A DNA stretch of 64,000 nucleotides, from NCBI GenBank assembly GCA_910577955.1, contig CAJTNC010000005.1:92326-156325 (forward strand), given 5' to 3'. Below the pieces are notes generated by a model. The model saw nothing but the letters and a program-made list of their open reading frames with translations. It had not been told where the DNA came from and did not search any database. Within the stretch, counting starts at the first letter, position 1. Every line of letters begins with the position of its first letter. Made by a program: the position numbers and the translations under genes. Positions 16,698-24,927 of the stretch are shown here, piece after piece. Source of the DNA: an uncultured Lachnospiraceae bacterium. GTDB taxonomy: Bacteria; Bacillota; Clostridia; Lachnospirales; Lachnospiraceae.

Positions 16698-18277
16698 TTC
16701 CCTTCTTCTCCTCCTCTCCTTTTTCTGCCTCTGTGTTCCATCTCTTCCGCTCTTCGATAATCTGCAAGACTCCCGTAAACATTCACCAGCGCTTCATAGG
16801 ATTCATTAAAGATATCATACATCCTACCATACACCGCCTTGTACTCTCGGTTGGGCTCTATCACATATTCTGTGCGGTTCAGCTTCTCCATCACGGCAAA
16901 ATCCGGGTACAGTCCGATTCCGACACCGGCACAGACTGCTGCTCCCATGCTGGTCGCCTCCTCCAGATACTGCGGCACAGCGATCTGTTTCTGCCAGATA
17001 TCCGCAAGAATCTGAAGCCATAACTTTCCCTTCGCACCGCCTCCGATCAAAATCAGTTCTTCGATCTTCTGCTTTTTCTGCAGAATATCCAGAATAACCT
17101 TCAGATTGTAGCCCACGCCCTCTAAAATTGCTCTGGAAATATCTCCCTTTGTCGTTGTCACGGACAACCCGATCAGGCTGCCTCTGGCATCCGGATTCCA
17201 TCTCGGAGAACGCTCCCCCAAAAGATAGGGCAGATAGATCAGTCCGCCTGCTCCCGGTCTGCTTTTGGCCGCCTCCCTGTTGATCATTTCGTAGGCGCTG
17301 ATTCCTTCCGCCGGCGCAGCTTTTCTCTCCTCGGCGCACAGCGTATTTCGATACCAACTGTAGGAATAGCCTGCCGCCTGCATCGTTCCGCAGGGAGTAT
17401 ACAGCTCCGGATCCAGATGCACCCAGTTAAAAGTCCGCATCTTACCGTCAAATATCGGCGCTCTGCTCGCCGTGGAAATCCAGGAAGAGGAGCCCAGCAC
17501 ATTGTAGGCGCTTCCCTCCCTCACAACTCCTGCCCCTACACAGGCACAGCTTCCGTCGCCGCCGCCGATCACCACGGGCGTCCCTTCCCGAAGTCCTGTA
17601 AGTTTCGCCGCTCCGGCTGTCACCTTCCCCGCAATATCCGTAGAAGGGTGCACCTCCGGAAGCAGTTTCTCCGAAATTTCAAAGGCATCCAGCAATTCCT
17701 GAGACCACTTCTTTTTCACAAGGTCAAAGAGGTTTGTTCCCGAGGCATCGCTGTAATCACTGACCATATTCCCGGTCAGCTTATAAATAATATAGTCCTT
17801 CGCATGGATCATCTTCCAGCACTTTTTATAGAGTTCCGCCTCATGATCCCTCACCCACAGCAGTTTCGCCGCCGAGTAGGAGGAACTGATGCGGTGTCCG
17901 GTAATCTTGTAGACTATCTCCGGTTTTATCTGTTCTTTCATCCAAGCTTCCTGTTTGCCCGCACGGGTGTCCGCCCAGATCAACATATTTCTGAGAGGTT
18001 CCCCGTTTTTGTCCACCAAAAGACATCCCATCATCTGCGCGCTGAAGGAAACCGCCGCAATCTTTTCCGCCGGAATGCCCGTTTCCGATAAAAGCCGCTT
18101 TGTGGAATTGCAGACTGCCTCCCACCATTTTTCCGGCTCCTGCTCTACAGCACCGGGAAACGGGTAAAAAGTCGGATACTCGTAGAGTGCACTGGCAGCC
18201 AATGTGCCGTCCTCTCTATATAGAACCGCCTTGTTCCCGCTGGTTCCAAGATCATGCGCCAATAAATAATCAGCCAT
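16694..18277 (-). CDS. Xylulokinase-like FGGY carbohydrate kinase
   Basis: 527 residues. The start LAHDLGTSGNKAVLY, VSFSAQMMGCLLVD, the central VIGGGDGSCACVGAG and the late LIGGGAKGKLWLQILADI are typical of xylulokinase relatives. The ATG at 18277 has a GAGGGG site eight bases upstream; an alternative GTG at 18301 would overlap the lactonase stop. It should phosphorylate the sugar or sugar acid formed by the dehydrogenase and lactonase and feed the DeoC-like aldolase. Confidence 0.9.
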   Translation of the reverse strand: MADYLLAHDLGTSGNKAVLYREDGTLAASALYEYPTFYPFPGAVEQEPEKWWEAVCNSTKRLLSETGIPAEKIAAVSFSAQMMGCLLVDKNGEPLRNMLIWADTRAGKQEAWMKEQIKPEIVYKITGHRISSSYSAAKLLWVRDHEAELYKKCWKMIHAKDYIIYKLTGNMVSDYSDASGTNLFDLVKKKWSQELLDAFEISEKLLPEVHPSTDIAGKVTAGAAKLTGLREGTPVVIGGGDGSCACVGAGVVREGSAYNVLGSSSWISTASRAPIFDGKMRTFNWVHLDPELYTPCGTMQAAGYSYSWYRNTLCAEERKAAPAEGISAYEMINREAAKSRPGAGGLIYLPYLLGERSPRWNPDARGSLIGLSVTTTKGDISRAILEGVGYNLKVILDILQKKQKIEELILIGGGAKGKLWLQILADIWQKQIAVPQYLEEATSMGAAVCAGVGIGLYPDFAVMEKLNRTEYVIEPNREYKAVYGRMYDIFNESYEALVNVYGSLADYRRAEEMEHRGRKRRGGEEGK

Positions 18278-18297
18278 CGTTTTCCCCTCTTCTTTCC

Positions 18298-19296
18298 TCA
18301 CTCTTTCCAGGGCAGGGAAAGTTCCACAAGTGTCGCCGGCATTTCATGCTTCAGATTGACTTTATCCGGCCCTGTCACCAGATCGAAGCAGGACGCGATG
18401 ATCTTCCCGTCCCACACGATAGGTTCCCCGGGTTGGTCCAGCCCACCGTCCACGCCGGTACAGTCCGGGCTCTGCGCGATCCTCTCCACTTTGCCTTCCG
18501 GTGACACCATGGCGATAGCATTGGCCGAAAAGTCTGCAATATACAGATTTCCTCTCTCGTCAAAAAACATCCCGTCCGTACTCTGCAGCTGCTCCGGATC
18601 CTGTGCGAACACTTTATTTTCTTTTAGGCTCCCGTCCTCGTTGAATGTGATCCTGTAAACAGCGCCGTCCCCAAAATTCCCCACATAGAGATTTCCTTCC
18701 TTGTCAAACACAATGCCGTCCGCCCCATACTGACATTCCGGATTCTGCGTCACAAAAGCGGCAAATACATTTTTATCCTGCAATGTGTTTGTGATATCTA
18801 CATCTTCCTCATCCAGTGCAAACCGGTAGACACAGCTCACCAGTCTGCCGTCCTCTCTTTTTTCCGGATGCATATAACTCTGCGTCACATACATATAACC
18901 GTCTTTGATGCGAATCCCGTTGGGATGCTCCATATTCTTTGCTACAACAGTGGTTTTCAGTATATTCCCCTCGTCATCCGCCACAACTTTTAAAATGCGC
19001 CCCTTATAGAGAAACTCCGGCCTCTCGCTCCATCCCTGATTGTCGCAGATATACAAATTCCAGTCTTTGTCAAAAGCGATCCCCATATTCCTCGCCACTC
19101 CGGTCTCCGGATGTACAGGCACATCAAACCATTTCTTTACATTGCCTTCCCTGTCAATTTTCACCACACATCCTGAAATATTGTCGTCAGCATAGTTCGG
19201 ACAAGACAGCACCAGATTTCCATGTCTGTCCACCTCAAATCCGTCCGGCGTACAAATGTACTCCGGCAATACGCAAAACAATTTACTCTCCTGCAT
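18298..19296 (-). CDS. SMP-30/gluconolactonase-family lactonase
   Basis: 332 residues forming a six-bladed propeller: repeated blades with DGFEVDRHGNLVLSCPNY, DKDWNLYICDN, FDKEGNLYVGNFGDGAVYRI and FDERGNLYIADF. Family members hydrolyse sugar lactones with a divalent metal. No signal peptide is seen. It lies between the zinc dehydrogenase and the kinase, which suggests it opens the lactone made by the former. The ATG follows GGAGGAGG. Confidence 0.88.
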   Translation of the reverse strand: MQESKLFCVLPEYICTPDGFEVDRHGNLVLSCPNYADDNISGCVVKIDREGNVKKWFDVPVHPETGVARNMGIAFDKDWNLYICDNQGWSERPEFLYKGRILKVVADDEGNILKTTVVAKNMEHPNGIRIKDGYMYVTQSYMHPEKREDGRLVSCVYRFALDEEDVDITNTLQDKNVFAAFVTQNPECQYGADGIVFDKEGNLYVGNFGDGAVYRITFNEDGSLKENKVFAQDPEQLQSTDGMFFDERGNLYIADFSANAIAMVSPEGKVERIAQSPDCTGVDGGLDQPGEPIVWDGKIIASCFDLVTGPDKVNLKHEMPATLVELSLPWKE

Positions 19297-19331
19297 AACA
19301 GTCCCTCCTCCTTTTTATAAGTTCCGTATCC

Positions 19332-20384
19332 TCACTCATACCGGATCACTATCTTTTTTGTGGAGGGCTTTCTCTCCTCCACAAGGGCAAAAGCTTCCAA
19401 TATACGGTCAAACTCTATCACATCCGAAATAAAATCCATGGGATCCAGCACTCCCTGATTGATCCATGCCATGATCTGAGAATGAGCTTCCCCCTCTTCC
19501 TTTTTGCTTGGCCACTGGACAAACTGCAGCGTCCAGTTGTAAGGGGCCGATGTCCAGTCAAGCTCCATTCCCAATTTAGGCGATATGCCGTAACAACATA
19601 TTTTCCCGTTGTATTTGATCAGCCCCATGGCCTGATTGATCAGCGCGTTGATGCCCACAGCTTCCACCACATAATCGATCCCGTCCGGAAACAGACGTTT
19701 TACCTCCGCGGCAATATCACATTTCGTGGAATTGAATGCATAGTCGGCGCCTGCCGACTTCGCTCCCTCCACTTTATCGTCCGTCACATCTGTCGTGATG
19801 ACTGTCTTTAAGCCAAGCAATTTACAAAACTTTGTGAAACACAACCCCACCGGCCCCGCTCCGAAAATCAGTACGTTTTCATTTGGCTGAAAGCCAAACC
19901 TTCTGATCGCGCTCAGCACTTCCCGGAAAGTAATGATCATTGCCGCTCCCACAGCGTCCACCTTATCCGCCGGTTTAATCACTGTCTGGGCCAGATATCC
20001 TTCACTCCATTCCTTCGTCCCCTCGCCCATGCCGTTTGCAATATAGCTCTCCGCATCGCCGACCACCGCATACTCGGAATAAGCGCCCCATCCCGGTGTA
20101 TAGCCGCAGACTTCTTTCTCCAAAAAAGGAAGAAGCACTATGTCCCCCACATGCAACCCTGTCACTTTCGCACCTGTTTCAACAACTCTGCCCACGCCCT
20201 CATGTCCCAAAACAGCCGGATAAGAATCAAAATTTTTAAAGCTGTGATGGATCAGTTTTATGTCTGTTCCATTGCAGACACCGCAGCTTAACATTTTTAC
20301 CAGTGCCTGACATTCTCCATATGTCGGCTTCGGTATCTCCTGCACAGACAAGGTGCCCCTTTCATCAACCGTCAATGTTTTCAA
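19332..20384 (-). CDS. Zinc-dependent MDR alcohol/sugar dehydrogenase
   Basis: 350 residues. Zinc ligands and folds are visible: CGVCNGTDIKLIHH, GHEGVGRVVETG, and the Rossmann GAGPVGLCF. It probably oxidises a sugar or polyol with NAD(P). The start is a TTG at 20384: AGGAGGAGG lies just upstream, and translation from it gives MKTLTVDERG, the normal beginning of the fold. The frame extends upstream but lacks support. First gene of the seven-gene catabolic operon. Confidence 0.9.
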   Translation of the reverse strand: MKTLTVDERGTLSVQEIPKPTYGECQALVKMLSCGVCNGTDIKLIHHSFKNFDSYPAVLGHEGVGRVVETGAKVTGLHVGDIVLLPFLEKEVCGYTPGWGAYSEYAVVGDAESYIANGMGEGTKEWSEGYLAQTVIKPADKVDAVGAAMIITFREVLSAIRRFGFQPNENVLIFGAGPVGLCFTKFCKLLGLKTVITTDVTDDKVEGAKSAGADYAFNSTKCDIAAEVKRLFPDGIDYVVEAVGINALINQAMGLIKYNGKICCYGISPKLGMELDWTSAPYNWTLQFVQWPSKKEEGEAHSQIMAWINQGVLDPMDFISDVIEFDRILEAFALVEERKPSTKKIVIRYE

Positions 20385-20435
20385 ATCATACCTCCTCCTC
20401 TCTGTCAGACAGTCGCCGCGACTGCCTTTTCCTAA

Positions 20436-20463
20436 ATTATAGCGGGAATATTTTTTGAAAAAC
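20436..20463 (-). promoter_or_regulatory. Promoter of the sugar-oxidation operon
   Basis: The minus strand carries a perfect TATAAT (20441-20436) about 55 bases upstream of the TTG start, with a T-rich TTTTTC-like -35 some 15-16 bases further up. The -35 match is poor, so an activator may be needed. The remaining bases to the divergent gene at 20607 hold a possible plus-strand promoter but no clear palindrome shared by both sides. Confidence 0.45.
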
Positions 20464-20606
20464 ATGGTCTTTTTTCTTATTTGGTGGAAAATCTTTATGT
20501 ACAAGTTGTGCAGAGTACAGATAGATGTTATATTGTCTGTGACAGAAATACTCGAGAACGTACGACGTACAGAAGCTTGATTTAACTTTATAAAAAGGAG
20601 ATCATC

Positions 20607-21404
20607 ATGAAAAAAGGAATTGAAATGAAATTACAAATATTTTCTGCTGAGGACGCGCTGCGCTACCAAAACATCGGAGACGGACGCTGCGAACTTGTCT
20701 GGTGCGGAAGCTATGAACCCGGCGACTACATCCGCATCGTCTCGTCCCCCGGCACCTTCGCCAAGATCCAGCTGGATCTGTTGCTCCTGCCTGCCTTCGT
20801 CTATCTGCAGGATGGGATATTTTCTTTTGAGATCCCATTCGGCAGCGCAAAGGAACCCTACCCTCCGGAAGCCTTCACCGGTCTCTGCCATCAACTCTCA
20901 GCCGAAGCGGCGGAGCCCCCTGCAGATCGCTATATCCTGAGCGAAAATTCATTGGATGTCCGCGGTAAAAGTCGTGTATTCCCCCACTGCACAGCCAGTA
21001 TAGAGACAAGAGGAGAATCTGTCTTCGCAGCCCGCAATACAATAGACGGGCTGCTGATCACATCGGGACATGGATTTTTCCCCTATACCTCTTGGGGGGA
21101 GGGAGAAGATGCGGACGCACACATTGACATCTTTTTCGGCCGCAAAATCCTCGCAGAAGAGGTTCAGATTTTTCTGCGCGCCGATTTTCCCCACGATAAC
21201 TACTGGCAAGAAGGACTCCTCTCTTTCAGCGACGGTACTTTGCTTCCGATCAAACTGCAAAAAACAGGAATATGTCAGTCTTTCCTTCTGCCAACCCCCC
21301 TTGAAACGGAATGGGTACGCCTGTCGGATCTGAAAAAGGACAGCACTGATTCCTCTCCGTTTCCGGCACTGACACAATGGAGAGTTATCGGAAAAGAATG
21401 CTGA
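20607..21404 (+). CDS. Hypothetical protein, possible carbohydrate-binding fold
   Basis: 265 residues with no signal peptide. The C-terminal half (HIDIFFGRKILAEEVQIFLRADFPHDNYWQEGLLSFSDG and WVRLSDL) resembles the strands of discoidin/galactose-binding type domains that sit in sugar-related proteins. The N-terminal half has a YEPGDYIRIVSSPG beta-type motif. The AAGGAG site is well placed. Divergent from the sugar-oxidation operon and convergent with lgt, so it probably belongs to the same sugar programme. Function unknown. Confidence 0.65.
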   Translation: MKKGIEMKLQIFSAEDALRYQNIGDGRCELVWCGSYEPGDYIRIVSSPGTFAKIQLDLLLLPAFVYLQDGIFSFEIPFGSAKEPYPPEAFTGLCHQLSAEAAEPPADRYILSENSLDVRGKSRVFPHCTASIETRGESVFAARNTIDGLLITSGHGFFPYTSWGEGEDADAHIDIFFGRKILAEEVQIFLRADFPHDNYWQEGLLSFSDGTLLPIKLQKTGICQSFLLPTPLETEWVRLSDLKKDSTDSSPFPALTQWRVIGKEC

Positions 21405-21408
21405 CTTA

Positions 21409-22275
21409 TCAGTCCTCTCCGGCGGCAGAGGACATCTTCTTTTTCCGCATCACATAAAAATAAGTCACGACGGAAAATACCACTAACACTGCCGCCAGCA
21501 GCTGCGACACAGGGATCCGGGTTCCTGCCAGAAAAAGCTGGTCGGTCCGGAACCCTTCGATCCATGCTCTTCCGAGTCCGTAGCCGCCCAGATAGACAAG
21601 CCCTATCTCTCCCTCAAATTGTTTAAATTTCCAGATTATGAGCATCGCTGTAATGACCATAAGATTCCAGAGACATTCATACAAAAAGGTAGGGTGCACC
21701 TGAATCGCTCCGTCAGCGGCGTGGGAAGCGATCAGCTCCGTGATCTCATGGGGGCGCACCGCCGCCTCCGGCAGCCGCATGGCAAATAAACAGTCCGTGT
21801 ACTCTCCGAAAGCTTCCCTGTTAAAAAAGTTTCCCCAGCGTCCGATGGCCTGCCCTAACGCCAACCCCGGCGCACAGATGTCTATCATCGTAAAATAATT
21901 GAGTTTCTTTTTTTTGCAGAAAATATACAGTGTTATAAATGCCGCAATAACTCCGCCGTAGATCGCCAGACCGCCTTTCCGCAGATTGAAGATACCGGGC
22001 AAATCATTTTTGTAATAATCCCATGCGAAAATCACATAGTAGATCCTCGCACCGATCAGTCCGAAGAAGATGCCGTACAGAAAAAAGTCCCAGATCCTTT
22101 CCGAGTCATGTCCGTACTTTTTCGCCACCCGCAGCGCCAGCCAAAGCCCTGCTGCCATGCCGACGGCGATGACCGCTCCGTAATACGCTATCGTAAATCC
22201 GAACACCGTAAAGCTTTTTGGCACATGATCCAAATATATTCCCAGATGGGGAAATTCTATTGCTGTTTCACTCAT
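21409..22275 (-). CDS. lgt: Prolipoprotein diacylglyceryl transferase
   Basis: 288 residues with seven membrane helices. The Lgt signature GQAIGRWGNFFNREAFGEYT is present, with the essential Arg and His-containing loops (HPTFLYECLWN) and GLGRAWIEGFRTDQLFL. It transfers diacylglycerol from phosphatidylglycerol to the lipobox Cys of prolipoproteins such as the sugar-binding and Ltp-type lipoproteins of this window. GAGGAGACGGA precedes the ATG. Confidence 0.96.
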   Translation of the reverse strand: MSETAIEFPHLGIYLDHVPKSFTVFGFTIAYYGAVIAVGMAAGLWLALRVAKKYGHDSERIWDFFLYGIFFGLIGARIYYVIFAWDYYKNDLPGIFNLRKGGLAIYGGVIAAFITLYIFCKKKKLNYFTMIDICAPGLALGQAIGRWGNFFNREAFGEYTDCLFAMRLPEAAVRPHEITELIASHAADGAIQVHPTFLYECLWNLMVITAMLIIWKFKQFEGEIGLVYLGGYGLGRAWIEGFRTDQLFLAGTRIPVSQLLAAVLVVFSVVTYFYVMRKKKMSSAAGED

Positions 22276-22385
22276 TCCGTCTCCTCGTTTTCAATGTTTA
22301 TTCTAGGCGTTTGCGAAACTCCTCTTTCTACAAATATTGCTGGTGCAAAATTTACGCATCAATAAGCAGGCGCTTCGCTCCGAGC

Positions 22386-22411
22386 CGGTATAATATCTTT
22401 CGATATTATAC
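22386..22411. terminator. Perfect palindrome between lgt and the MutS2-like gene
   Basis: An 11-bp perfect stem (GGTATAATATC and its complement) closes a TTTC loop. It lies 33 bases past the stop of the MutS2-like gene and upstream of lgt. There is no U run on either side, so it is more likely a 3' stabiliser or dyad operator than a full terminator. Confidence 0.5.
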
Positions 22412-22443
22412 CCCAGCGCGCCGCAAATGTAAATTGCTACATT

Positions 22444-24345
22444 TCATAACTCTGACTCTATCACCGAATCCGTATATTTTCTTTGCATATCATGCCGCTT
22501 TTTTCGATTTTCAACCGTCTCAAATATGATAGAAAAATCATAATCCTCCGGATAAAGTTCGGCAGCCGCCACATGCAGTTTTACCCGCTTATGATTGATC
22601 CAGATTTTTTTATTCGGCATCTGTACCCTTAATACGCCTTTTTCATTGATCGGTACACACACTATCCCTATCTTTTTCTCCGGATAAACCATTACGCTGT
22701 CTCCGATTTTGTATTTTTCGGTAAGTTCGATATTACTTTTTTCGCTTTTCGCTTTCGTGATTTTAGCTGTACTTTTCTTGACGATATTACTCTCTGTATT
22801 TTGAAACGTATAGGAGTTTACCGCCTCCGCTCCATATGCGGCGCAAATCGCCACTTTCAGCATTTCTTCCGACATTCCTAAACGGTCCGCAATATAAAAC
22901 GCACAGCTTTCTCCCGCTTCTCCGATTACCATTTGATAGGTCGGGCGCAATGTTTGTTTGTCAAACGTCATTCTTGCATTAACGATATCCTCCGCTTTGG
23001 CGGCGTATTCCTTTACTTCCGGATAATGTGTCGTCACCAGAAAAATAGCGCCGCTTTTTCTAAGTTCTTCCAACACCGCGATCGCAATCCCCATACCTTC
23101 CGTCGGATCTGTGCCGGAACCCAATTCATCCATGATCACAAAGCTGTCCCTATTTACTTCGCTTAAAACTTCCAGCACATTCGTTATATGTGCAGAAAAT
23201 GTGGACAAATTCTCCGACAAATTCTGCCCATCGCCGATGTCGCACAGATAGGAACTGTTCATGCATATATCAGCCTGCTTACATGTGACATGCAGCCCAC
23301 ACTGAGCCATGATACAATTCAACATAACCGTTTTAATTGCTACGGTTTTTCCTCCTGTGTTGGGTCCTGTTATAACGATGCCCCTTATCGCTTCGCCCAC
23401 CTCAAACTGCAGCGGTACAGCTGCTGCCTTATCCATCAACGGGTGGCGCGCCTCCACCAGCTTCATTCTGCGTTCTGTATTTATCGTCGGCTCCGCCCCG
23501 TCCATATCGAGGCTCAATTTACCTTTCGAGAAGATGAAATCCAGTTTTTCAATCATTGTCAAGTTTTCATATAATACAGGCGCCGATGCCGAAACCAAAG
23601 CGGATAAGGTATACAAAATGCGGTATACCTCATTTTCTTCACCTATTTTGAGCAACTGCAGTTCCTCGTAGTATTTTGCGACGCCTGTCGGTTCAATAAA
23701 CAGCGTGCTGCCCGTAGAAGATTTATCTATAACGCTGCCGGAGATTTTAAGCTTATATTCCTTTTTCACCGGAAGGCATATTCGCCCGTTTCTGAACGTG
23801 CAATAATGATCCGCCATGCATTCCTTACTAGAACGAAGGATATGCTCCGCCTTTTGTTTCATCTGCTCTTCACATTTTATGAGCTGCCCACGTATTTGCT
23901 CTAATTCTTTCGATGCATGGTCATCCACGTCTCCGTTCCTGATCTTGCTGCATATCTCTTCACGCAACTCTGAAAGCGGCTCCAGATTTTCGTCATAATA
24001 AGCCAAAGGATTATCATATATTTTTCCTCTTGCCAGATAGTCCTTTAACCTTTTTATTGCAACTAAAACTTTTTCTACCCGCTCTAATTGATAGGGTGTC
24101 AGGCAATCTCCCTTTTCCGCTTTCAGTATAACCTCTTTTATTTCTGTGATACTCTGTAAGGGCGGCGTCCCCAGTTTTTCAATCAGAAATCTCGCATCTG
24201 TTGTATCCCTTAATTGCTTTTTCAATTCCTTTTCAGAAAAATATACCGCTGCATCCCTGATTTTTTCCTTCGCCCGATCGGTAATCGCGAAATCGCTCCA
24301 TACCTCTTTCACTTTATCAAATTCAATCTGTCTCTCAATATTCAT
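22444..24345 (-). CDS. MutS2-like ATPase without Smr domain
   Basis: 633 residues, against about 780 in standard MutS2. Regions match the MutS2 core, clamp and ATPase: Walker A GPNTGGKT near residues 326-333, Walker B VIMDELGSGTDPTEG and the TTHYPEVK switch. After the ATPase comes a small beta domain (YKIGDSVMVYPEKKIGIV) like the KOW domain of MutS2, and the protein ends there with no C-terminal Smr nuclease. MutS2 proteins with Smr are ribosome-collision factors; a form without nuclease could split or modify stalled ribosomes without cutting mRNA. The leader with a short frame and two terminators supports translation-linked control. Its chemistry is unproven, and a DNA-repair role is possible. 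Confidence 0.85.
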   Translation of the reverse strand: MNIERQIEFDKVKEVWSDFAITDRAKEKIRDAAVYFSEKELKKQLRDTTDARFLIEKLGTPPLQSITEIKEVILKAEKGDCLTPYQLERVEKVLVAIKRLKDYLARGKIYDNPLAYYDENLEPLSELREEICSKIRNGDVDDHASKELEQIRGQLIKCEEQMKQKAEHILRSSKECMADHYCTFRNGRICLPVKKEYKLKISGSVIDKSSTGSTLFIEPTGVAKYYEELQLLKIGEENEVYRILYTLSALVSASAPVLYENLTMIEKLDFIFSKGKLSLDMDGAEPTINTERRMKLVEARHPLMDKAAAVPLQFEVGEAIRGIVITGPNTGGKTVAIKTVMLNCIMAQCGLHVTCKQADICMNSSYLCDIGDGQNLSENLSTFSAHITNVLEVLSEVNRDSFVIMDELGSGTDPTEGMGIAIAVLEELRKSGAIFLVTTHYPEVKEYAAKAEDIVNARMTFDKQTLRPTYQMVIGEAGESCAFYIADRLGMSEEMLKVAICAAYGAEAVNSYTFQNTESNIVKKSTAKITKAKSEKSNIELTEKYKIGDSVMVYPEKKIGIVCVPINEKGVLRVQMPNKKIWINHKRVKLHVAAAELYPEDYDFSIIFETVENRKKRHDMQRKYTDSVIESEL

Positions 24346-24447
24346 TTTCTTTTCCTTTTCCTAAACTATAATGTGTAATTGCAAAAGATAATATATAATA
24401 AGTTTCGCAATCACTTATAAACTGAAACATCGCCTTATATGCAAAAA

Positions 24448-24485
24448 GGCCATATATACCCTAAATGCATTAAGATACTATGGCC
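24448..24485 (-). terminator. Second leader terminator hairpin
   Basis: GGCCATA (24485-24479) pairs with TATGGCC (24454-24448) on the minus strand, with partial pairing inside around an ATGCAT core. Five Ts follow on the minus strand (24447-24443). It lies 100 bases before the MutS2-like ATG, so it would stop transcription unless melted or out-competed. Confidence 0.7.
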
Positions 24486-24534
24486 GTTAAATCTCTATAT
24501 GATCATCCTGTCTATTTCAAAAAGGCATAAAAAC

Positions 24535-24556
24535 AGCATGGCCGTACAGCCATGCT
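24535..24556 (-). terminator. First leader terminator hairpin
   Basis: A perfect 8-bp stem AGCATGGC/GCCATGCT with a six-base loop. On the minus strand it is followed by GTTTTT, then ATGCC and a second T run. This is a convincing intrinsic terminator lying between the short leader frame and the MutS2-like gene. Confidence 0.8.
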
Positions 24557-24679
24557 AATATTTTCTAAGGAAATAGATATACCACAATATTAAGCAATTG
24601 TAAGGCGAAAGCGCCGACAACTCATGTGTCAGCAAACGGTCAGACTTTCAGTGCAAAACTGAAAATCACCCTGCAATAT

Positions 24680-24718
24680 TTATTTTGCGGTCTTCTCCAT
24701 TACAATCACACTTAACAT
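24680..24718 (-). CDS. 12-codon leader peptide (MLSVIVMEKTAK)
   Basis: A tiny frame of 12 residues ending in TAA. AGGAGG stands seven bases before its ATG, a better ribosome site than that of the main gene. It starts 20 bases after the predicted transcription start and ends before the hairpins. The position and strength of the site suggest a regulatory leader peptide whose translation controls read-through, as in macrolide- or tetracycline-inducible genes. No match to a known leader peptide is claimed. Confidence 0.6.
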   Translation of the reverse strand: MLSVIVMEKTAK

Positions 24719-24744
24719 AAAAATCCTCCTGAAACTTTTTTTCA

Positions 24745-24773
24745 ATTATACATCCCATTATATGAAAGGTCAA
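24745..24773 (-). promoter_or_regulatory. Consensus sigma-A promoter for the MutS2-like leader
   Basis: On the minus strand TTGACC (24773-24768) and TATAAT (24750-24745) are separated by exactly 17 bases. This is one of the strongest promoters in the window. Transcription would begin near 24738 and enter the leader peptide almost at once. A strong constitutive promoter ahead of terminators is the usual plan of attenuated genes. Confidence 0.8.
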
Positions 24774-24824
24774 GTATCTGGTTACAAACTCGTAGTTCAA
24801 ACTCAATTTTCAAGCTCGAAAATC

Positions 24825-24919
24825 CTTCGGCTCTGCCGAAGACGCTGCTTCGCAGCTCTCCATTTTCTCGCTGTACGCTCGGGTGAAATCAAATGTCCGC
24901 TTCGCGGCCGCTTGATTTC
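24825..24919. repeat. Cluster of three REP-like palindromes
   Basis: Three GC-rich hairpins lie in a row: CTTCGGC-TCT-GCCGAAG (24825-24841), GCTGC-TTC-GCAGC (24844-24856) and a bipartite one with GAAATCAA/TTGATTTC arms and a CCGC-TTC-GCGG core (24885-24919). Two loops are TTC, typical of stable RNA hairpins. They follow the ychF stop on the minus strand and lack a U run. They look like mobile intergenic palindromes or a 3' mRNA barrier. Confidence 0.55.
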
Positions 24920-24927
24920 CTTCCTCG

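Larger units (their letters stand above)
24346..24738 (-). promoter_or_regulatory. Long attenuator leader of the MutS2-like gene
   Basis: The roughly 390-base transcript leader contains, in order, a 12-codon reading frame (24718-24680), a perfect 7-bp stem with five-base loop (24646-24664), a GGCG/CGCC hairpin near 24603-24621, a terminator at 24535-24556 and a second terminator-like hairpin at 24448-24485. The coding frame starts only at 24345 after a purine-rich AGGAAAAGG site. This order matches leaders in which a ribosome stalled on the short frame lets polymerase read through. Confidence 0.7.

Noticed and set aside
13187..18301. A possible catabolite-repression (cre) site in the sugar operons
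   Set aside because: I did not find a convincing match to the usual TGWAANCGNTNWCA pattern in the promoter regions, so none is reported.
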